Below, piece by piece: positions 4,209 through 6,120 of a stretch of 6,120 bases of DNA. Both the position numbers and the translations under genes were made by a program. Source of the DNA: an uncultured Aquincola sp. (GTDB taxonomy: Bacteria > Pseudomonadota > Gammaproteobacteria > Burkholderiales > Burkholderiaceae); assembly GCA_937883885.1 (NCBI GenBank), contig CAKZXL010000389.1:1-6120 (forward strand), in the 5' to 3' direction. Below the pieces are notes generated by a model that searched no databases, was not told where the DNA came from, and was given only the letters and a program-made list of their open reading frames with translations. Positions within the stretch are counted from its first letter, which is position 1, and each line of letters opens with the position of its first letter.

Positions 4209-6120
4209 ATGAACACGACCTTGGACCTGCCCGAGCCCCTGGCGCTGGATGAACGCCTGCAGCAGGCCATCGAGGCTGCCTGCGACCGCGTGGCGCCCAC
4301 CTGGCCGCTGGATCGCTTCATCGCCGTCAACCCCTACTGGGGCTACCGCCAGCGCCCGATCGACGAAGCCGCGGCGCAGCTGGCCGTGCGGGCCGGCAGC
4401 CCGATGCTGATGCCGCGGGCCGACTTCCTGCGGCACTGGTCCGAAGGCCGGCTCAGCGAGCGCCACCTGCAGGCCGCCATCGACGCGGCCGGCTCCACCG
4501 AAACCGTGGCCGGCCTGGTGGGCCGCTACCACGCCGATCCGCCGCCGCCGCTGCGGCTGCCGCTGGTCACCGACCTGCTGGACGCCCGTCGCGACCTGTG
4601 CCACGCGGTGGCCTGGCGCGATGCGGTCACCCACCACATCAGCCAGTGCTGCGCCGCCTACTTCGACGACGCCCAGGCGGCCTGGGGCCCCGACCGCAGC
4701 GGCGGCCTGTATGCCTGCTGGTTGCGCCAGTCGGCGCACGACCTGGGTCCGGGCATGCTGATGGGCTTTCGCGGCTTCAGCCGCCAGGTGGCGCAGCTGC
4801 CGCGCGAGCCGCAGGCGCTGATCGCCCGGGCCCTGCAGGCGCTGGGGCTGCCCGCGCAGGCGCATGAGGCTTACCTGAGCGCGCTGCTGCTGAGCATCAA
4901 TGGCTGGGCGGCCTGGTGTGCCTACCAGCGCTGGCAGGCGCGGCTGCAGCAGCAGGACGACGCGCACATCGTGCACCTGCTGGCCATTCGCCTGGCCTGG
5001 GAATGGCTGCTGCACCGCGGCCATGCCCAGCAGCATCTGGCCGAACGGCTGGTGGCAGCGTGGCAGCGCCAGGCGCAGGCGGTGGAGGCGGCCCGCCGCG
5101 CCCAGCGCGCCGACTGGCTGTGGCAGGACGCGCTGGAGCGCAGCTACCAGGCACCGCTGACCCAGGCGCTGGCCCACGGCCCGGCGCCGGTGCCGGCGGC
5201 CACATCGCCCGCCGTGCAGGCGGTGTTCTGCATCGACGTGCGGTCCGAGGTGTTCCGCCGCGCGCTGGAAGCGGCCGGCCCGCAGGTGCAGACGCGCGGC
5301 TTTGCCGGCTTCTTCGCGATGCCGGTGGCCTGGCAGCCGCTGGGCACCGGTCTGCAGCGGCCGCAGCTGCCCGGCCTGCTGGCCCCGGCGCTGTGTGCCA
5401 CCGAAGACAGCGACGAGCCGGGCCTGGGCCAGTGGCTGGCGCGCCGCCGCCGCCAGCGCCTGGGCTGGGCGCAGGTGTGGCAGGCCTTCAAGGGCGGCGC
5501 GGGCTCGGGTTTTTCGTTCGTGGAATCCTGCGGCCTGGCCATGGCAGCACCGCTGCTGCAGCGCGGCCTGGGCCGCGGGGGCCCGGAGCGCGCGGTGGAA
5601 CACGCCGGCCTGCCCGCCGCTGCCGCGCAGCGGCTGCGCCCCCGCTGGCCCGCCGCGCCCGACGGCAGCGACCTGGCCGACCGGGTGCAGGCGGCCGCCC
5701 AGGCACTCACCGCCATGGGCCTGAAGCAGGGTCATGCCCGGCTGGTGCTGCTGGCCGGCCATGGCAGCAGCAGCAGCAACAACCCGCATGCCGCCGGCCT
5801 GGATTGCGGCGCCTGCGGCGGCCAGACGGGCGAGGTCAATGCCCGGCTGCTGGCCGGGCTGCTCAACGACCCGGCGGTGCGCAACGGGCTGCACGGCCGG
5901 GGCGTCACGCTGCCGCCCAGCACCTGGTTCGTGGCCGGTCTGCACGACACCACCACCGACGAGCTGGGGTTGTTCGACCTCGACCTGCTGCCCGCCAGCC
6001 ATGCGCCGGATGTGGCGCAGCTGCAGGCCTGGCTGGCCGAAGCCGGCGACCGCGCCCGCGCCGAGCGCGCGCCCGGCCTGGGCCTGGAAACGGAAGCCGC
6101 CGATGCCCGCACGCTGCGGC
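4209..6120 (+). CDS. dabA: DabA, DUF2309 zinc subunit of DAB carbon pump (3' end missing)
   Basis: The frame is open from the ATG at 4209 to the last base, giving 637 full codons. Known DabA proteins exceed 800 residues, so roughly a quarter is missing. The family (PF10070) is a cytoplasmic, membrane-associated, beta-carbonic-anhydrase-like zinc protein proposed to convert CO2 to bicarbonate in one direction when bound to DabB. The active-site set is complete: FCIDVRSE at 340-347 gives C341, D343 and R345; AGHGS at 516-520 gives H518; LDCGACGG at 531-538 gives C533. The C-x-D pair and the 15-residue His-to-Cys spacing equal those of C351, D353, H524 and C539 in Halothiobacillus neapolitanus DabA. 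Other family signatures are FIAVNPYWG (37-45), TRGFAGFFAMP (362-372), GFSFVESCG (434-442), and NNPHAAG and GEVNAR flanking the zinc motif. No signal peptide or membrane helix is seen, as expected. Confidence 0.95.
   Translation, partial: MNTTLDLPEPLALDERLQQAIEAACDRVAPTWPLDRFIAVNPYWGYRQRPIDEAAAQLAVRAGSPMLMPRADFLRHWSEGRLSERHLQAAIDAAGSTETVAGLVGRYHADPPPPLRLPLVTDLLDARRDLCHAVAWRDAVTHHISQCCAAYFDDAQAAWGPDRSGGLYACWLRQSAHDLGPGMLMGFRGFSRQVAQLPREPQALIARALQALGLPAQAHEAYLSALLLSINGWAAWCAYQRWQARLQQQDDAHIVHLLAIRLAWEWLLHRGHAQQHLAERLVAAWQRQAQAVEAARRAQRADWLWQDALERSYQAPLTQALAHGPAPVPAATSPAVQAVFCIDVRSEVFRRALEAAGPQVQTRGFAGFFAMPVAWQPLGTGLQRPQLPGLLAPALCATEDSDEPGLGQWLARRRRQRLGWAQVWQAFKGGAGSGFSFVESCGLAMAAPLLQRGLGRGGPERAVEHAGLPAAAAQRLRPRWPAAPDGSDLADRVQAAAQALTAMGLKQGHARLVLLAGHGSSSSNNPHAAGLDCGACGGQTGEVNARLLAGLLNDPAVRNGLHGRGVTLPPSTWFVAGLHDTTTDELGLFDLDLLPASHAPDVAQLQAWLAEAGDRARAERAPGLGLETEAADARTLR

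Noticed and set aside
5763..5779. AGC trinucleotide run in dabA
   Set aside because: It encodes serines in the loop after AGHG, a segment where family members carry small residues; it is codon repetition rather than a separate repeat element.
4074..6002. 642-residue minus-strand open frame opposite dabA
   Set aside because: It lies entirely antisense to a clearly identified gene. Its Gln/Ala/Gly/Arg-rich composition is the usual mirror of G/C-rich third positions, and it shows no recognisable domain.

Overview
The window is about 70% G+C, with strong G/C preference at third codon positions, alanine- and leucine-rich proteins and closely packed genes. That style, and the proteins recognised, suggest a Burkholderiales-type betaproteobacterium (Leptothrix/Rubrivivax/Ideonella-like). 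This is inferred from composition and protein style only; there is no rRNA or other marker in the window.

Layout. (1) Positions 38-1031, plus strand: two overlapping genes for an 80-residue and a 253-residue protein, neither recognised. (2) Positions 946-1419, minus strand: a GNAT-family N-acetyltransferase that converges on the 253-residue gene and overlaps its 3' end by 86 bp. It starts at TTG behind a perfect AGGAGG. Directly upstream of that ribosome binding site is a perfect 19-bp palindrome that closely resembles a Fur box, with a degenerate second copy 37 bp further upstream. (3) Positions 1511-2416, minus strand: a LysR-family regulator of the NhaR-like type. (4) Positions 2417-2521: a 105-bp divergent control region holding a T-N11-A dyad, a second perfect dyad about three helical turns away, and a likely -10 element for the regulator. 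(5) Positions 2522-4177 and 4209 to beyond 6120, plus strand: dabB and dabA, the two subunits of a DAB-type (DAC) dissolved-inorganic-carbon accumulation system. DabB is a NuoL/NdhF-like membrane subunit. DabA is the DUF2309 (PF10070) beta-carbonic-anhydrase-like zinc subunit and runs off the right edge.

How it works together. The core is an energy-coupled inorganic carbon pump. DabA is thought to convert CO2 to bicarbonate in one direction on the cytoplasmic face, and DabB is thought to couple this to a cation gradient across the membrane. The divergently transcribed NhaR-like regulator is the obvious candidate to control the pair and itself from the shared intergenic region. The acetyltransferase appears to be a separate, possibly iron-responsive unit. 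The dabA reading frame is open to the last base, so about a quarter of the protein, including its C-terminus, lies outside the window. No RNA genes, insertion sequences, CRISPR arrays or convincing intrinsic terminators were seen.
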